Assembly: GCA_905221605.1 (NCBI GenBank)
Contig: CAJNDS010002512.1
Coordinates: 752,360 to 812,359 of the forward strand
DNA from: Symbiodinium natans
Taxonomy: Eukaryota > Sar > Dinophyceae > Suessiales > Symbiodiniaceae
Reading direction: 5' to 3'
Length of the DNA stretch: 60,000 nucleotides
Shown here: positions 1-9,621 of the stretch, in pieces
Layout: each line of letters begins with the position of its first letter
How positions within the stretch are numbered: position 1 is the stretch's first letter
Made by a program: the position numbers and the translations under genes
Notes under the pieces: model-generated
What the model saw: only the letters and a program-made list of their open reading frames with translations
Told to the model about the DNA's origin: nothing
Database searches by the model: none

Positions 1-839
1 CTCGTCAGCAGGCCAGCAACCTGCGCACACCACAATCCCACGACCGACAGATCGGCACAATGAGCAGCACAACTAGAAGTAAGGAAGTATAAAGGCAGAC
101 ACAAGTAGGGAAAGCCGATGCTGTCTCAGCACCTGTCTTGCTTTCCACTCTTAGCCAGGCAAGCCGCAGCAAGGACAGCATCTCGGAAGCACTAATGAGT
201 CAAAAGCTTGTTTGCTAGAGATCTTTTTTGAGGGTGCGTTTGGACACAAAGCAGAAGTTGTGACTGAAACGTTCGGATGCGGTGCCGAACGTGAGAAAGC
301 TAGCTCACAACGGGGGCTTCTGAGATATCATTGTGGGCACTTGTGTGTTTACTCTGTCCCTTGAATCATTCCGTTTGAAAAAACCGCCGAAGCCATAGGT
401 CTCCAGGCAAGGCGGACGAGCCGAAGGCAACCCACGAAGGCAAGCCCCTGCATAGCGCTTGCGCATGGCTCGGTCTCCATCGTGATATGAGGTTGAGAGT
501 TCAGGAGGTTTCAGGTGTAGGGTTCAAGGAGATTTCTGTTCCGAGCAGATCAAAAGCAGCCAACACACAAGTCCCAAGATGCATGTTGGGAACATGGCCC
601 ATGGGGTCGAACTCATCCTACGTGTTCCGAGCCAAGGAGCATGTCCTGAGCCGGCGCACCTCGGCAGACGGGAAGAGATACCGAGACGTAGCCATTCGAT
701 GATGCCGTCCAAGTGCTGCCCAAGTGCTGTCCAGGTGCCGTCCAGGCTCGGCGGACGCAGTATATAGGAACGCGAGATCCCCAAAAAATCGAGTAGGACT
801 GTCTGAGTTGGCAGCGCTTAAAGTCGCTTAAGTCCACAG
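1..839. other. No gene recognised at the left edge
   Basis: Short open frames here have no codon character or domain. The only structure seen is a small internal repeat near 705-757, where the phrase CCAAGTGCTG or a variant of it occurs several times in tandem. The region may be intron or intergenic DNA of the gene that supplies the exon at 840-917. Confidence 0.4.
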
Positions 840-917
840 CTTTGCAAAACATCCCCAAAACCGAGGCACAGCCGCCAGAGCTCCAAATCGAGGAGAGACT
901 CCGAGCCTTGTCCGCAG
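840..917 (+). CDS. Candidate internal exon, charged helix
   Basis: Read from the sequence, this 78-nt segment follows a CCACAG acceptor and ends at GCAG with a GTGTCA donor. It is open in a frame coding ALQNIPKTEAQPPELQIEER and then LRALSA, a hydrophilic, probably helical stretch. It starts and ends in the same codon phase (one base of the codon lies upstream), so it could be skipped or included without changing the frame, as is usual for true internal exons. No Met codon occurs in it and no domain is recognised. The partner exons were not found. The call rests only on codon character and splice signals. Confidence 0.33.
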
Positions 918-1271
918 GTGTCACCACGTTCTCCTGAGGGCATCGAAGGTTCTGTTTGCGGCTTTGCGCCCCAATGCAGAAGCTGGAAGCTCTCGCGTTT
1001 GCCTTCTTCAAGACAATGAACGCAACTTGTTCAAAGCAGTGCAGAACCACTCCAGAGACTCCAGCCTGTGCTCTTGGCAGAGGCCCTCACCCAATCAAGC
1101 TCCCCTCGACCAGATATCTGGGAAATTACGCTGCAGTGAGATGTTCTCGTAGTATCACGACGCCTTTACCAGAGGAGGACAGTTTCGCATCTTCAAATGG
1201 CTTAAAATCGTTCCTTTAGAACCCCCCTGCAAGTCTCTGGCACATTAACGTCCATCCTGGCGAACTCAGCC

Positions 1272-1405
1272 GAGACTCTTCCAGAGCACTCCAGGACGAC
1301 CCCCATGAAACACTCCAAAATGTCAAAGCACTCCAAGACCACTCCAAGAGCCTCACTTGAAAAGTCACTCCAAGAACATTCCCCCAAGTCTCCAAGCGCA
1401 TTCTA
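1272..1405 (+). repeat. Degenerate CACTCCA(A)GA repeats
   Basis: The phrase CACTCCA followed by AGA, AAA or GGA recurs at least six times in about 130 bases with variable spacing. Related phrases (ATTCCA, GCACTCCAGG) reappear near 16290 and 40640-40730. It is non-coding, decayed simple repeat. Confidence 0.55.
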
Positions 1406-1441
1406 AGCCCACCTCCTCGGCGTTGGAGCTCCGGACATCCT

Positions 1442-1655
1442 CAGTTTCGCATTTCGTGAGCCTTGAAAAGTTCAGAAGCGACGACTTCGCGTGAGGCCAG
1501 ACGTCAAAAGCGAGAACAGTTTTCGCACTTCATGGTATTCATGATTTCATGAGCCCAGAAGTCCAAAAGCTACGACACAGTGCCGTCCGCAAGCGACGAC
1601 AGCTTCGCATTTTCGTAAATCAGGAAGTCCAAAAGCGATAAAAGCTATGACCTCC
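1442..1655 (+). repeat. Dispersed repeat family A, copy 1
   Basis: Contains decayed copies of a 35-40 base phrase built around AGCGACGACAGTTTCGCAT, flanked by (GAGCCC)AGAAGTCCAAAAG. The same phrases occur at 15905-16010 and 16318-16505 in this orientation and at 39415-39510 and 40055-40165 in the opposite orientation. The copy is followed (to about 1790) by a stretch with GCCACGCCCACGC that also resembles the flank of the 40-kb copies. Confidence 0.6.
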
Positions 1656-2004
1656 CAATGACGACCTCAGAATCCTCAGAATCCTCAGAATGTCTGAAAT
1701 CCATGTTCCGAGGAGCCGAAAGTGTTGCATCTGCCAACGAAAACGACGTTTCACGAGTTTGCCACGCCCACGCTTAGGCGCGAGCACGGCTTGCGACCAA
1801 GACTTAAAACGCGGGCAGGCCTCGAGAAAAACCCCACGGTCTGGGCCAAGTGCGCCGTGGGTGTTACTCTTTGGCTGGCCATAGATGCAAGGGGTCACGG
1901 CTCATCTTCATGACGAAAAAGCTTTCCCGGTCAAGCTCAACCCTTAGAGCTTTTACTTAAACCGCCCTTTTCCATATGATCGCAAGATTCAAACCATCAT
2001 TAGG

Positions 2005-2135
2005 TTCATACGGGTTTGGGGTCTGACCGTCGGGTTCAGACGTAGGGTGTTAAGCCTGACGTCAAGTTCGGATGTAGGGATTAGCGCCCGTTTAGGGTCT
2101 GACAGGGACAGTCCCGTTCGGACGTACGGCTTAGG
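2005..2135 (+). repeat. Degenerate GTTCGGACGTAGGG repeats
   Basis: Variants of GTTCGGACGTAGGG..TTAG recur about every 35 bases, mixed with GGGTTTAGGGT-like phrases. This looks like a decayed tandem repeat related in composition to the telomere-type motif. No coding signal. Confidence 0.5.
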
Positions 2136-2226
2136 AGTGGCTAGGGCTTTGTGAGCTTGGGGTTTCGGAGTAACTCAAGGTGGAACCCCTTAGTGTTGAA
2201 ACTGTTTGGGGAAGAATCCCGTAGAG

Positions 2227-2328
2227 CCGCGACACCAGGGAAGTGCTTTCGACGGGCGGCTGGGTGCTGAGTTGCAGCGGGCCTTGGACTTCGGCCGCTG
2301 CGAGGCTCTTTGTGGGGCCAGCCACTAA
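2227..2328 (+). CDS. Candidate exon upstream of IQ exon
   Basis: An open frame follows GTAGAG and codes PRHQGSAFDGRLGAELQRAL then DFGRCEALCGASH before a TAA stop. The composition is protein-like but no family is recognised. A GC donor could lie within GCGAGGCT near 2310. It sits 180 bases before the IQ-motif exon on the same strand and might belong to the same gene; the junction was not resolved. Confidence 0.23.
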   Translation, partial: PRHQGSAFDGRLGAELQRALDFGRCEALCGASH

Positions 2329-2510
2329 AACAGTCACAGTGTGCCTTCTTTCCAGGGCTGGCAGCGCTCTCACCGTCCTGTACTGGGGCTAAGTTAAGCC
2401 AAACCATGACAAGCCTGGGCACTGAGCTTTGAATTCTCCTCGCTAAAACCAATCAAGTCCAGAGTGAAGCAAGCTTCGGCGCGAGTCCCGCGCCTTCAGT
2501 CCCGTCACAG

Positions 2511-2618
2511 GCAGCCAGACGCATTCAGCGAGCGTATCGAAAGCATCGTCGCCTACAGATGGTTCTGATGCAAGCAGAAGCTGCTCGAGCCAGTAGCTTG
2601 TTGAAAGTTTATGAGCAG
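2511..2618 (+). CDS. Exon with calmodulin-binding IQ motif
   Basis: A 108-nt segment (36 codons, phase 0 at both ends) lies between a GTCACAG acceptor and a GAGCAG|GTGTTG donor. It codes AARRIQRAYRKHRRLQMV followed by a helical tail rich in Ala, Arg and Leu. The core RRIQRAYRKHRR fits the IQ consensus (I-Q-x-x-x-R/K-x-x-x-x-R/K), a helix that in known families binds calmodulin or EF-hand light chains. The in-frame upstream sequence is open back to a TGA near 2430 and downstream to TAG at 2691, so the exon could be longer. It has no Met start of its own. The host protein could be a myosin, channel or flagellar/cytoskeletal protein; nothing in the window decides. The IQ assignment is good, the exon ends moderate. 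Confidence 0.48.
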
Positions 2619-3070
2619 GTGTTGGGGTCCCGCAAGAACGGCCTGAAATGCGCCACCTTTTGGTGGGCAATGGCTGTCGCACAAGTGTTTTAGAGTTGGC
2701 TGGCGTAATGCTTTGCAGCCTGTTGAAGAATCTTTGTTGCAGGTTGCTCCGCTTGGGTTAAACTGGAAAAGGCCCGAGTTTCGTTTCGGGCTCTAAATCC
2801 GTGAAACGTTCGTAGCCCACCAGCTCTAGAGTGGCCAGAGGGAATTGGGTGAAGGGGCTTGAGAGGATTGCAAGGGTTTTACTGATGGCTACTATCGAGG
2901 TGGTGGGACCAAGGTGTCCAAGTCCGCATGCCATAAGCTTAGATGGCTGAAGAATTTGGCATTTACATTTTGGCTTGATAAGGGTTTGAAAATTAGGCAC
3001 ATGCACAGGAGCGAGATGGAGGGGAAGATGGTGAAGTCTGAGAGACTTTTTGAGGCCTAACTCCAAACAG

Positions 3071-3138
3071 CTGAACGCTGGACCCTCGCTGTAGAGACAA
3101 TCATCCAGGAAGAGCCGAAGCGAAAGCCAGTGCATCAG
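3071..3138 (+). CDS. Candidate exon, unknown
   Basis: After a CCAAACAG acceptor the frame reads AERWTLAVETIIQEEPKRKP and VHQ, and ends at CATCAG with a possible GC donor. Codon character is protein-like, with an amphipathic helix pattern. It is on the same strand as the IQ exon, 450 bases downstream, but the codon phases do not join directly. A long minus-strand open frame over the same bases is considered its shadow. Confidence 0.23.
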
Positions 3139-3699
3139 GCAGGCTGGTGGGTCCGCAGACACTTTTGAACATGCTGTGGCAGCTGTGGCGAAGGTCAAGG
3201 CGTCTCGTCGTTTTCTGACGACTTGAGTGCTTTTCTGATGGTCCAGCTGGCGCACTAAGCACCAAAGACTCATGACACGTTTGGTCGTGCAGTCGTTGCC
3301 TCATTTCCCGAAGCCCTGTCCATGCCAGTTTTGCCCTTTGCAGTAAATGCTCTGAAATCCTCATCCAAACCTCCATCCTGTGAAGGACCACTGCAAGCAA
3401 GCAATGCTACGCCTGCCGTGAGCTTACCCAGGTGCCTCGGTGCAAGTCCGGCTCTTGTCCCGAACAAGTTGCGGCAAGCTGTCAGATTACTTGCGCAGCA
3501 CAAGGGTTCCGAACGTGGTACAGCTGGGAGCCAGGATGAGTCCGGGTGGTGGACGGGAAGGTACGAAATGTCCTTTGCAGGCTCTGCAAAACACATTAAC
3601 CGTCAAGCAGCCTTTCACAATCAGAGGCAAACCACTTCACTCACCCGACCTGTGTTCCCGAGCGGTGATCCCTTGTGCCCAAGAAAGTTCCATCCTGGC

Positions 3700-4230
3700 C
3701 ATGGTATGAACGAGACTTTGACCTGCGGGGATTTCCAGTACCATAGTATCACCAACGTTTTGGCTTGCGCGGACTTCCCGTCCCGTGGTATTTGCGTGAT
3801 TTGACAGGTCACGGATTTCCAGTCCCATCGAGTTTGCGAGGTTGTTCCACACGCGCAATATAGTCCCAGCCTATGTGTGCGGTTTTTGATACTGCGAGGG
3901 CATTCCCACGGCATTTGCCATGTTTCCGCAGTATGGAATTGTCAGTCCCATGTGGTAACAATGTGGTAGTTGTTGCGAGGTTTGCACAGGCGCGGAATGT
4001 GAGTCGCAGGGTATGTGCGTTATTTTGAAGTCAAAAGGGCTTTCCAATCGAATGAAACTCCACCACATGACTGACTCCATGCTTGCACGGAATTCCGGCC
4101 GCACGGTGTTTCCGATACATTTGCGTGCGCAAAGTCCCGCTGTGTTGGCGACTGTTAACAGCGCGGAATTCCAGGCCAGCAATTCCTGGGCGCCTACCGC
4201 GTGCGCGGGGCGCAGCTGACCAAAACCTGG
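3700..4230 (+). repeat. Dispersed repeat family B, copy 1
   Basis: A degenerate tandem array. Phrases of the type CGGATTTCCAGTCCCAT, then GTATTTGCGAGGTTT, then GCGCGGAATTCC recur every 35-60 bases (for example near 3725, 3805, 3930, 4000 and 4090). The reverse complement of the same phrases forms the block at 19755-19995. Open frames on both strands here are repeat artefacts. Confidence 0.6.
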
Positions 4231-6082
4231 CAGGCCAGAAGGGGTCTGTGCTGCAAGCTGGTCTTGGCAAGCCGCTGATAGAGAGACCCTTGAGGTGATA
4301 CGTCTTCGAGTTTTCGATAGCAATGCCGTATGCACTGTACAATTAATTAGCTTCCCATTTCAGCAAGGGAATGAGCGTAACACTCGTCCCGAATGTTTTG
4401 GGCCATGTCAAGGGGAAACGCGGGATTGGGTTAGTGGGATTTCTTGGAGAGTTTGAGGAAATAGGTCGAATTTCAAAAAGCCTTGAAGCTCGGTCAAAGG
4501 CAGATACCTCTAAGCTCCTTCGAAGCTTCCTTCCAGGGCTGCCCCGACGCAGCCTACCCAACCTTGGCGTCCAAGCAGCCTGGCACTGACGAGGACCTGC
4601 AAGCCTGGTGATGTAGTGTAGTCGTAATCGTAATCGTCGTCGTCGTCGTCGTCGGGTAGTTCGTCGTCATCGTAGTAGTCGTAGTATTGCGTGGACTTCG
4701 GTGAGGTTCGTGGTTCAGCATTGGGTTTCGGCTTTCAAGTTGCGAGTTGATCCGAGGCCGGACCGCCAGGGACGGGCCTGCAGCCGACCCGCCGGGAGAG
4801 CGCGGTTCTCGAGGGACAGGTGTTGTGAATTTTCTGTTCAGGGTTTCGATGAATCTGTAGGACTCGGACAATGGGAGCTTGATGTGGCTGAGGTTTCATT
4901 TTCTTTGATCTCGGGCCACCTTTCATGACAATTACTGACCTTTGAAGTCATGACCGCAGGGGCAGTTGGCGATTTGTATGACCATTGATATAGCTGCATA
5001 CGTTGTGTTGCGCTCTTCAATAGCATGCTGGTCGGAAGTCATGGTCCTCGCATTCGTGCTTATTCTTTGTCTTCGTCTTCGCCTTGTCTTGCTACTTCTT
5101 CTGATTCCAAGGCGCCTCCCAGGATCAGCGAAAGCAAGTGCCCGAGGCACAAATCACTGAAGAGCGGTTCTCTGACATCTGAAGCCGCCTTGCGCATGGT
5201 GAAGCTACCGCTCTCCATAGAAAGTTGACTTCATTTAGGTCGTTGACTGCTGCATGATTTTCGTGCCAAACATGAAGAACGCTGGATGACAGGCAGTGCG
5301 GACAAGACAAGCAGACGCCGCAAGGACAATCCAGGCTGGTGCATGAGGTGGTGTTGTGGGGAGCTGTCGATGAGAGTGGTCAGAATTTGCGAGGATGAGT
5401 TCAGGCTTATGATGGTACAGGGTGAGTTGTGGCCAGCGTACCAAAGCTTCCAGCGTGCACGCCTCAGAACATAATACGCACGTCATACCCTATAGAGTAT
5501 ATAGTCTTATAGTGATACTGACAGAAGTTTCTTGACGCAACACAGAAGTTGTAAGGCAAAGCCCAGTCCAATGTGAGGGTCGGCAGACGGGGTGGTCCAG
5601 GGCAGCCTGGTTGAGTAGCTGCATCCAGCGTCTCATGCGAGAGCCTCGGCCCCGCAACGTCCCATTATCCCAGGGTCAGGATACAAGCAGGGATACTACT
5701 TACGCATGACGCGCCAACCTGCGTGCTTTCCATGAGTTGAGAACCATTCAAGATCTACTACGCGGCATAAGGCCCTCCCTTTGCTAGGCAACCTGGCTCC
5801 GCTTCCACGCACGCCTCCGGAAGTGGGCGGTGCTTGTGCTCCAGCGATGGGCCAGGCCAGAGCCGAACCTGTAGGCCTCGTAGATTTCAGTATCAGGGCT
5901 GATTCGTGCACAGCTCGAGGGTGGAAAGCTCGAGCTCCTACTTGTGATGTTCGGTCCATGTTGCCATCATGTGGCGCTGCAGGAAGCGACTGCACCTGCT
6001 GCAACACCGCCAGGCGTCAGGGACAAGTGCTTGCGCTTTCAGTATCGCTCAGTCACATTTAGAAAACACAAAACTGTCATGA
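4231..6082. other. Long stretch without a supported gene
   Basis: Holds a TCG-type microsatellite at 4621-4690 (GTCGTCGTC with interruptions) and otherwise unremarkable sequence. Several open frames of 60-100 codons were read on both strands and none shows a recognisable motif or convincing splice borders. The stretch just before 6083 could contain the 5' exon of the coiled-coil array, but no start was identified. Confidence 0.4.
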
Positions 6083-7987
6083 CCGGCATGTGCACGCACT
6101 CTTGAAATCACGGAGGCCAAGAAAGCTAGAGAGGAGCGCGTCGCCAAGGAAGCCGCAGATGCTGAAGCAGAGGAAGCGAGGAGAGCTGAAGAGGAGCGCC
6201 TCGCCAAGGAAGCCGCAGACGCAGCTGAAGCAGAGGAAGCAAGGAGAGCTGAAGAGGAGCGCCTCGCCAAGGAAGCCGCAGACGCAGCTGAAGCAGAGGA
6301 AGCAAAGAGAGCTGAAGAGGAGCGCCTCGCCAAGGAAGCCGCAGATGCAGCTGAAGCAGAGGAAGCAAGGAGAGCTGAAGAGGAGCGCGTCGCCAAGGAA
6401 GCCGCAGATGCAGCTGAAGCAGAGGAAGCAAGGAGAGCTGAAGAGGAGCGCATCGCCAAGGAAGCCGCAGATGCAGCTGAAGCAGAGGAAGCAAGGAGAA
6501 TCGAAGAGGAGCGCGTCGCAAAGGAAGCCGCAGATGCAGCTGAAGCAGAGGAAGCAAGGAGAGCTGAAGAGGAGCGCGTCGCCAAGGAAGCCGCAGACGC
6601 AGCTGAAGCAGAGGAAGCAAGGAGAGCTGAAGAGGAGCGCGTCGCCAAGGAAGCCGCAGATGCAGCTGAAGCAGAGGAAGCAAGGAGAGCTGAAGAGGAG
6701 CGCGTCGCCAAGGAAGCCGCAGACGCAGCTGAAGCAGAGGAAGCAAGAAGAGCTGAAGAGGAGCGCGTCGCCAAGGAAGCCGCAGATGCAGCTGAAGCAG
6801 AGGAAGCAAGGAGAATCGAAGAGGAGCGCGTCGCAAAGGAAGCCGCAGATGCAGCTGAAGCAGAGGAAGCAAGGAGAGCTGAAGAGGAGCGCCTCGCCAA
6901 GGAAGCCGCAGATGCAGCTGAAACAGAGGAAGCAAAGAGAGCTGAAGAGGATCGCGTCACCAAGGAAGCCGCAGATGCAGCTGAAGCAGAGGAAGCAGGG
7001 AGAGCTGAAGAGGAGCGCCTCGCCAAGGAAGCCGCAGACGCAGCTGAAGCAGAGGAAGCAAAGAGAGCTGAAGAGGAGCGCGTCGCCAAGGAAGCCGCAG
7101 ATGCAGCTGAAGCAGAGGAAGCAAGGAGAGCTGAAGAGGAGCTCGTCGCCAAGGAAGCCGCAGATGCAGCTGAAGCAGAGGAAGCAAGGAGAGCTGAAGA
7201 GGAGCGCGTCGCCAAGGAAGCCGCAGACGCAGCTGAAGCAGAGGAAGCAAAGAGAGCTGAAGAGGAGCGCGTCGCCAAGGAAGCCACAGATGCAGCTGAA
7301 GCAGAAGAAGCAAAGAGAGCTGAAGAGGAGCGCGTTGCCAAGGAAGCCGCAGATGCAGCTGAAGCAGAGGAAGCAAAGAGAGCTGAGAAGGAGCGCGTCG
7401 CCAAGGAAGCCGCAGACGCAGCTGAAGCAGAGGAAGCAAAGAGAGCTGAAGAGGAGCGCGTCGCCAAGGAAGCCGCAGATGCAGCTGAAGCAGAGGAAGC
7501 AAAGAGAGCTGAAGAGGAGCGCGTCCCCAAGGAAGCCGCAGATGGAGCTGAGGCAGAGGAGACGCAGAGTGCTGAAGAGGAGCGCCTTGCCAAGGAAGCC
7601 ACAGACGCAGCTGAAGCAGAGGAAGCAAAGAAAGCTGAAGAGGAGCGCGTCGCCAAGGAAGCCGCAGACGCAGCTGAGGCAGAGGAGACGAAGAGTGCTG
7701 AAGAGGAGAGCCTTGCTAAGGAAGCTACAGACGCAGCTGAAGCAGAGGAAGCAAAGAGAGCTGAAGAGGAGCGCGTCGCCAAGGAAGCCGCAGACGCAGC
7801 TGAAGCAGAGGAAGCAAGGAGAGCTGAAGAGGAGCGCCTTGCCAAGGAAGCCACAGATGCAGCGGAAGATGCCAAGAAAGATGAAGAGGAGCGTCTTGTC
7901 ATCCCGCCCTGCGCGCATGTGCAAGCTCCAGCCTTCAATGTCCAGCCAAGCGAAATTTGTGAACAAAACCTAAACCCTCAACCCTGA
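6083..7987 (+). CDS. Acidic coiled-coil repeat protein, Met-less frame
   Basis: The biologically sensible frame runs from just after a TGA at 6080 to a TGA at 7985. It codes about 28 near-identical 21-residue units of the type EEARRAEEERVAKEAADA plus AEA, i.e. heptad-like runs of Glu, Ala, Arg and Lys expected to form a long, highly charged coiled coil or single alpha-helix. There is no ATG in this frame, so it must be an internal or 3' exon, or be expressed from an upstream exon by splicing. The last unit decays (EDAKKDEEERL) and a short unique tail follows (PPCAHVQAPAFNVQPSEI) before the stop. Three other frames are also open because the 63-base unit lacks stops there; they code low-complexity RSASPRK-, FLGDALLF- or SSSALLASSASA-type sequence and are judged shadows. 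Function is unknown; coiled-coil arrays of this kind are common in structural and trafficking proteins. Confidence 0.6.
   Translation, partial: PACARTLEITEAKKAREERVAKEAADAEAEEARRAEEERLAKEAADAAEAEEARRAEEERLAKEAADAAEAEEAKRAEEERLAKEAADAAEAEEARRAEEERVAKEAADAAEAEEARRAEEERIAKEAADAAEAEEARRIEEERVAKEAADAAEAEEARRAEEERVAKEAADAAEAEEARRAEEERVAKEAADAAEAEEARRAEEERVAKEAADAAEAEEARRAEEERVAKEAADAAEAEEARRIEEERVAKEAADAAEAEEARRAEEERLAKEAADAAETEEAKRAEEDRVTKEAADAAEAEEAGRAEEERLAKEAADAAEAEEAKRAEEERVAKEAADAAEAEEARRAEEELVAKEAADAAEAEEARRAEEERVAKEAADAAEAEEAKRAEEERVAKEATDAAEAEEAKRAEEERVAKEAADAAEAEEAKRAEKERVAKEAADAAEAEEAKRAEEERVAKEAADAAEAEEAKRAEEERVPKEAADGAEAEETQSAEEERLAKEATDAAEAEEAKKAEEERVAKEAADAAEAEETKSAEEESLAKEATDAAEAEEAKRAEEERVAKEAADAAEAEEARRAEEERLAKEATDAAEDAKKDEEERLVIPPCAHVQAPAFNVQPSEICEQNLNPQP
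6119..7900 (+). repeat. 63-bp tandem repeat array, about 28 copies
   Basis: The unit contains GCTGAAGCAGAGGAAGCAAG, then GAGAGCTGAAGAGGAGCGCG and TCGCCAAGGAAGCCGCAGAT. Copies differ mainly at silent or conservative positions, except for a 3-base deletion in the first unit and a more diverged 3' end (units with GAGACGAAGAGTGC). The rare variant GAGAATCGAAGAGG occurs at 6496 and again at 6811, exactly five units (315 bp) apart, showing block duplication on top of single-unit expansion. Confidence 0.9.
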
Positions 7988-8040
7988 AGCCTAAACCCTC
8001 AACCCTGAACCCTAAACCCTCAACCCTCAACCCTAAACCC
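7966..8040 (+). repeat. Interstitial telomere-like CCCTAAA tract
   Basis: Imperfect repeats of CCTAAACCCTCAACCCTGAA and perfect CCCTAAACCC, the complement of the TTTAGGG telomere motif known from plants and dinoflagellates. The tract starts inside the coiled-coil open frame and supplies its last residues (NLNPQP) and stop codon. Confidence 0.75.
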
Positions 8041-8684
8041 GCCCAAGAGACTTCAAGAGCCCTCAGAAGCCTTGTGAGGAGCCGCTGGCAGAGCCCAGCG
8101 CTGCAGAGGAGCGACCCAGCAGCCATTGGAAAAATGCTTATAATGGGGGGGTTTATAAGACAATAACGAAGATAACGGAACCCCGATATGATCTCGTTGT
8201 AATCCCTTGATGTTACTAGTTGCAGTGGATGACTTTGGTGTATGTAGGGTTACAGGGTATAGTGGTTGAGTCTTCGGGCTTCGCAGCTTTTTGTACTATA
8301 GCAGGCTTTTTAGAAAGCCTCAAGAAGAGAGGCAGTAGACGCCATGTGACTATTCGTGCCTTCCTCCATGCCAAGGACAGCGCACAGGTTGGAGGAGAAG
8401 GTGCCAGAAGCGCATTTGTGTAGCGCACTCGTCTTGAATGTCTGGAAAGCCAGGCGCCAAGACCCCTAACTTAGGAAGTTTAAGGGAAGTCTTGGCGCTG
8501 TTTTCCCTGCACCATCCTGCGGGCGAATTTCTTTACGAGAGTTGAAGTGCTTAAAGGCTTAAAGGACGATGGCCATTCAAACTAGTCGCAAATCTGCCAT
8601 TTGATCCTCATCACCGGTTCTCTGGGTTCTTGATGATGGACATAGGATTCAGGGGTTGGAGTGTTGCTGTAAAGGGTAAGACAG

Positions 8685-8868
8685 CTTGGCACGAAAGGTG
8701 AATGACAAGGAGGCAGATGGGATCAGCTGCTTCGATGCACCAAGACCCACTGAGCGCCTCTACGACTGCGAAAGTGAGGTTTGTCGACTGAGGCACCACT
8801 ACCTAAGAGACCTGAAGAGCCTATCGAGATGTGCTGGGCTTCATCTCACAGCTGAGGTGTGGGCATAG
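8685..8868 (+). CDS. Candidate terminal exon, unknown
   Basis: After AAGACAG the frame codes LARKVNDKEADGISCFDAPR, then PTERLYDCESEVCRLRHHYL and RDLKSLSRCAGLHLTAEVWA before TAG. The sequence is charged, contains four Cys and reads as ordinary globular protein. No family is recognised and no Met start is present, so it would be the last exon of a plus-strand gene. Upstream exons were not found. The region from 8870 to 9600 shows no gene. Confidence 0.33.
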
Positions 8869-9621
8869 ACGACGCCTCAACAGAGGCCGGCTCGAGCAAA
8901 GGTACTCAACCTTTGTCCTCAAAAGCTGATCGGTTGCCTGTACCTGTAACGTTAGTTAGGCTGGCTTCATAGTTGCTCGCACGCTCGGTTTCTTGTTTTA
9001 GGTGTCCTTGCTGTCTCTGTCTTACTTGGAGACGTGTGCGATGGTGTGACTATGGGTACTATAGAGGCACGTGCAAGTTTTGAAAGCCTGGATCCTCGAC
9101 GTGCTGCACATGCATGAATCACGTCACGACATCACGAATGGTACACCTCTGCCCCAGATTTGTTTGGAATTGCAATTTGAGCATGCGATCCGACAAAGTG
9201 TTCAGCCCTCCGATTCCTACTTCCAGAGACTTCAAAATTGGTCTCCCGGCAAGGCAACGGGTTTTGGTCAGCCGGCCCATGCAACAACAGGGCTTCCGCC
9301 AGTTCATTCCTCTGGTTTGCAGTTCTCGGGGAGTTTGTAGAAAAAATGGCGGTCGGAGGAGGGGTTGGCACAGTCCGAGTTTACACAAGTTTGAAACTGT
9401 TGCGGGGCTGGTTAGGTCGAAGGTCTTTAGTGAAGTGCTCATAATATGGAGATTCAAAGCAAGTGCCAGAATCTACATCTCAATTCCTTTGCTCTGACTA
9501 GGCCGACACTGGCACAGTCGCTCGCTGACACACAGTGCCACACGACGTGTGTAACCCTAAACTTGCTCGTGGGACGATGCTCTTGGGGACAGAGATGGAC
9601 AGAGGCATTGTTCTCACAGCC

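Noticed and set aside
2966-2975. CATTTTGGCT, part of the dinoflagellate spliced-leader sequence
   Set aside because: Only ten bases match and the rest (CAAG end, CCGTAG start) does not; chance is likely, and no retrogene begins there.
3871-4342. Minus-strand frames of 154 and 103 codons
   Set aside because: They are translations of repeat family B and share no protein features.
6119-7900. Possible CRISPR-like array
   Set aside because: Units are contiguous without unique spacers and code a coiled coil; the setting is eukaryotic.
6049-7973. Three other long open frames over the repeat array (RSASPRK-, FLGDALLF- and SSSALLASSASA-type proteins)
   Set aside because: They arise because the 63-base unit lacks stops in those frames; the acidic coiled-coil frame is the only one with natural protein character and with conservative differences between units.
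7966-8040. A true chromosome end
   Set aside because: The tract is short, imperfect and followed by 52 kb of ordinary sequence, so it is interstitial.
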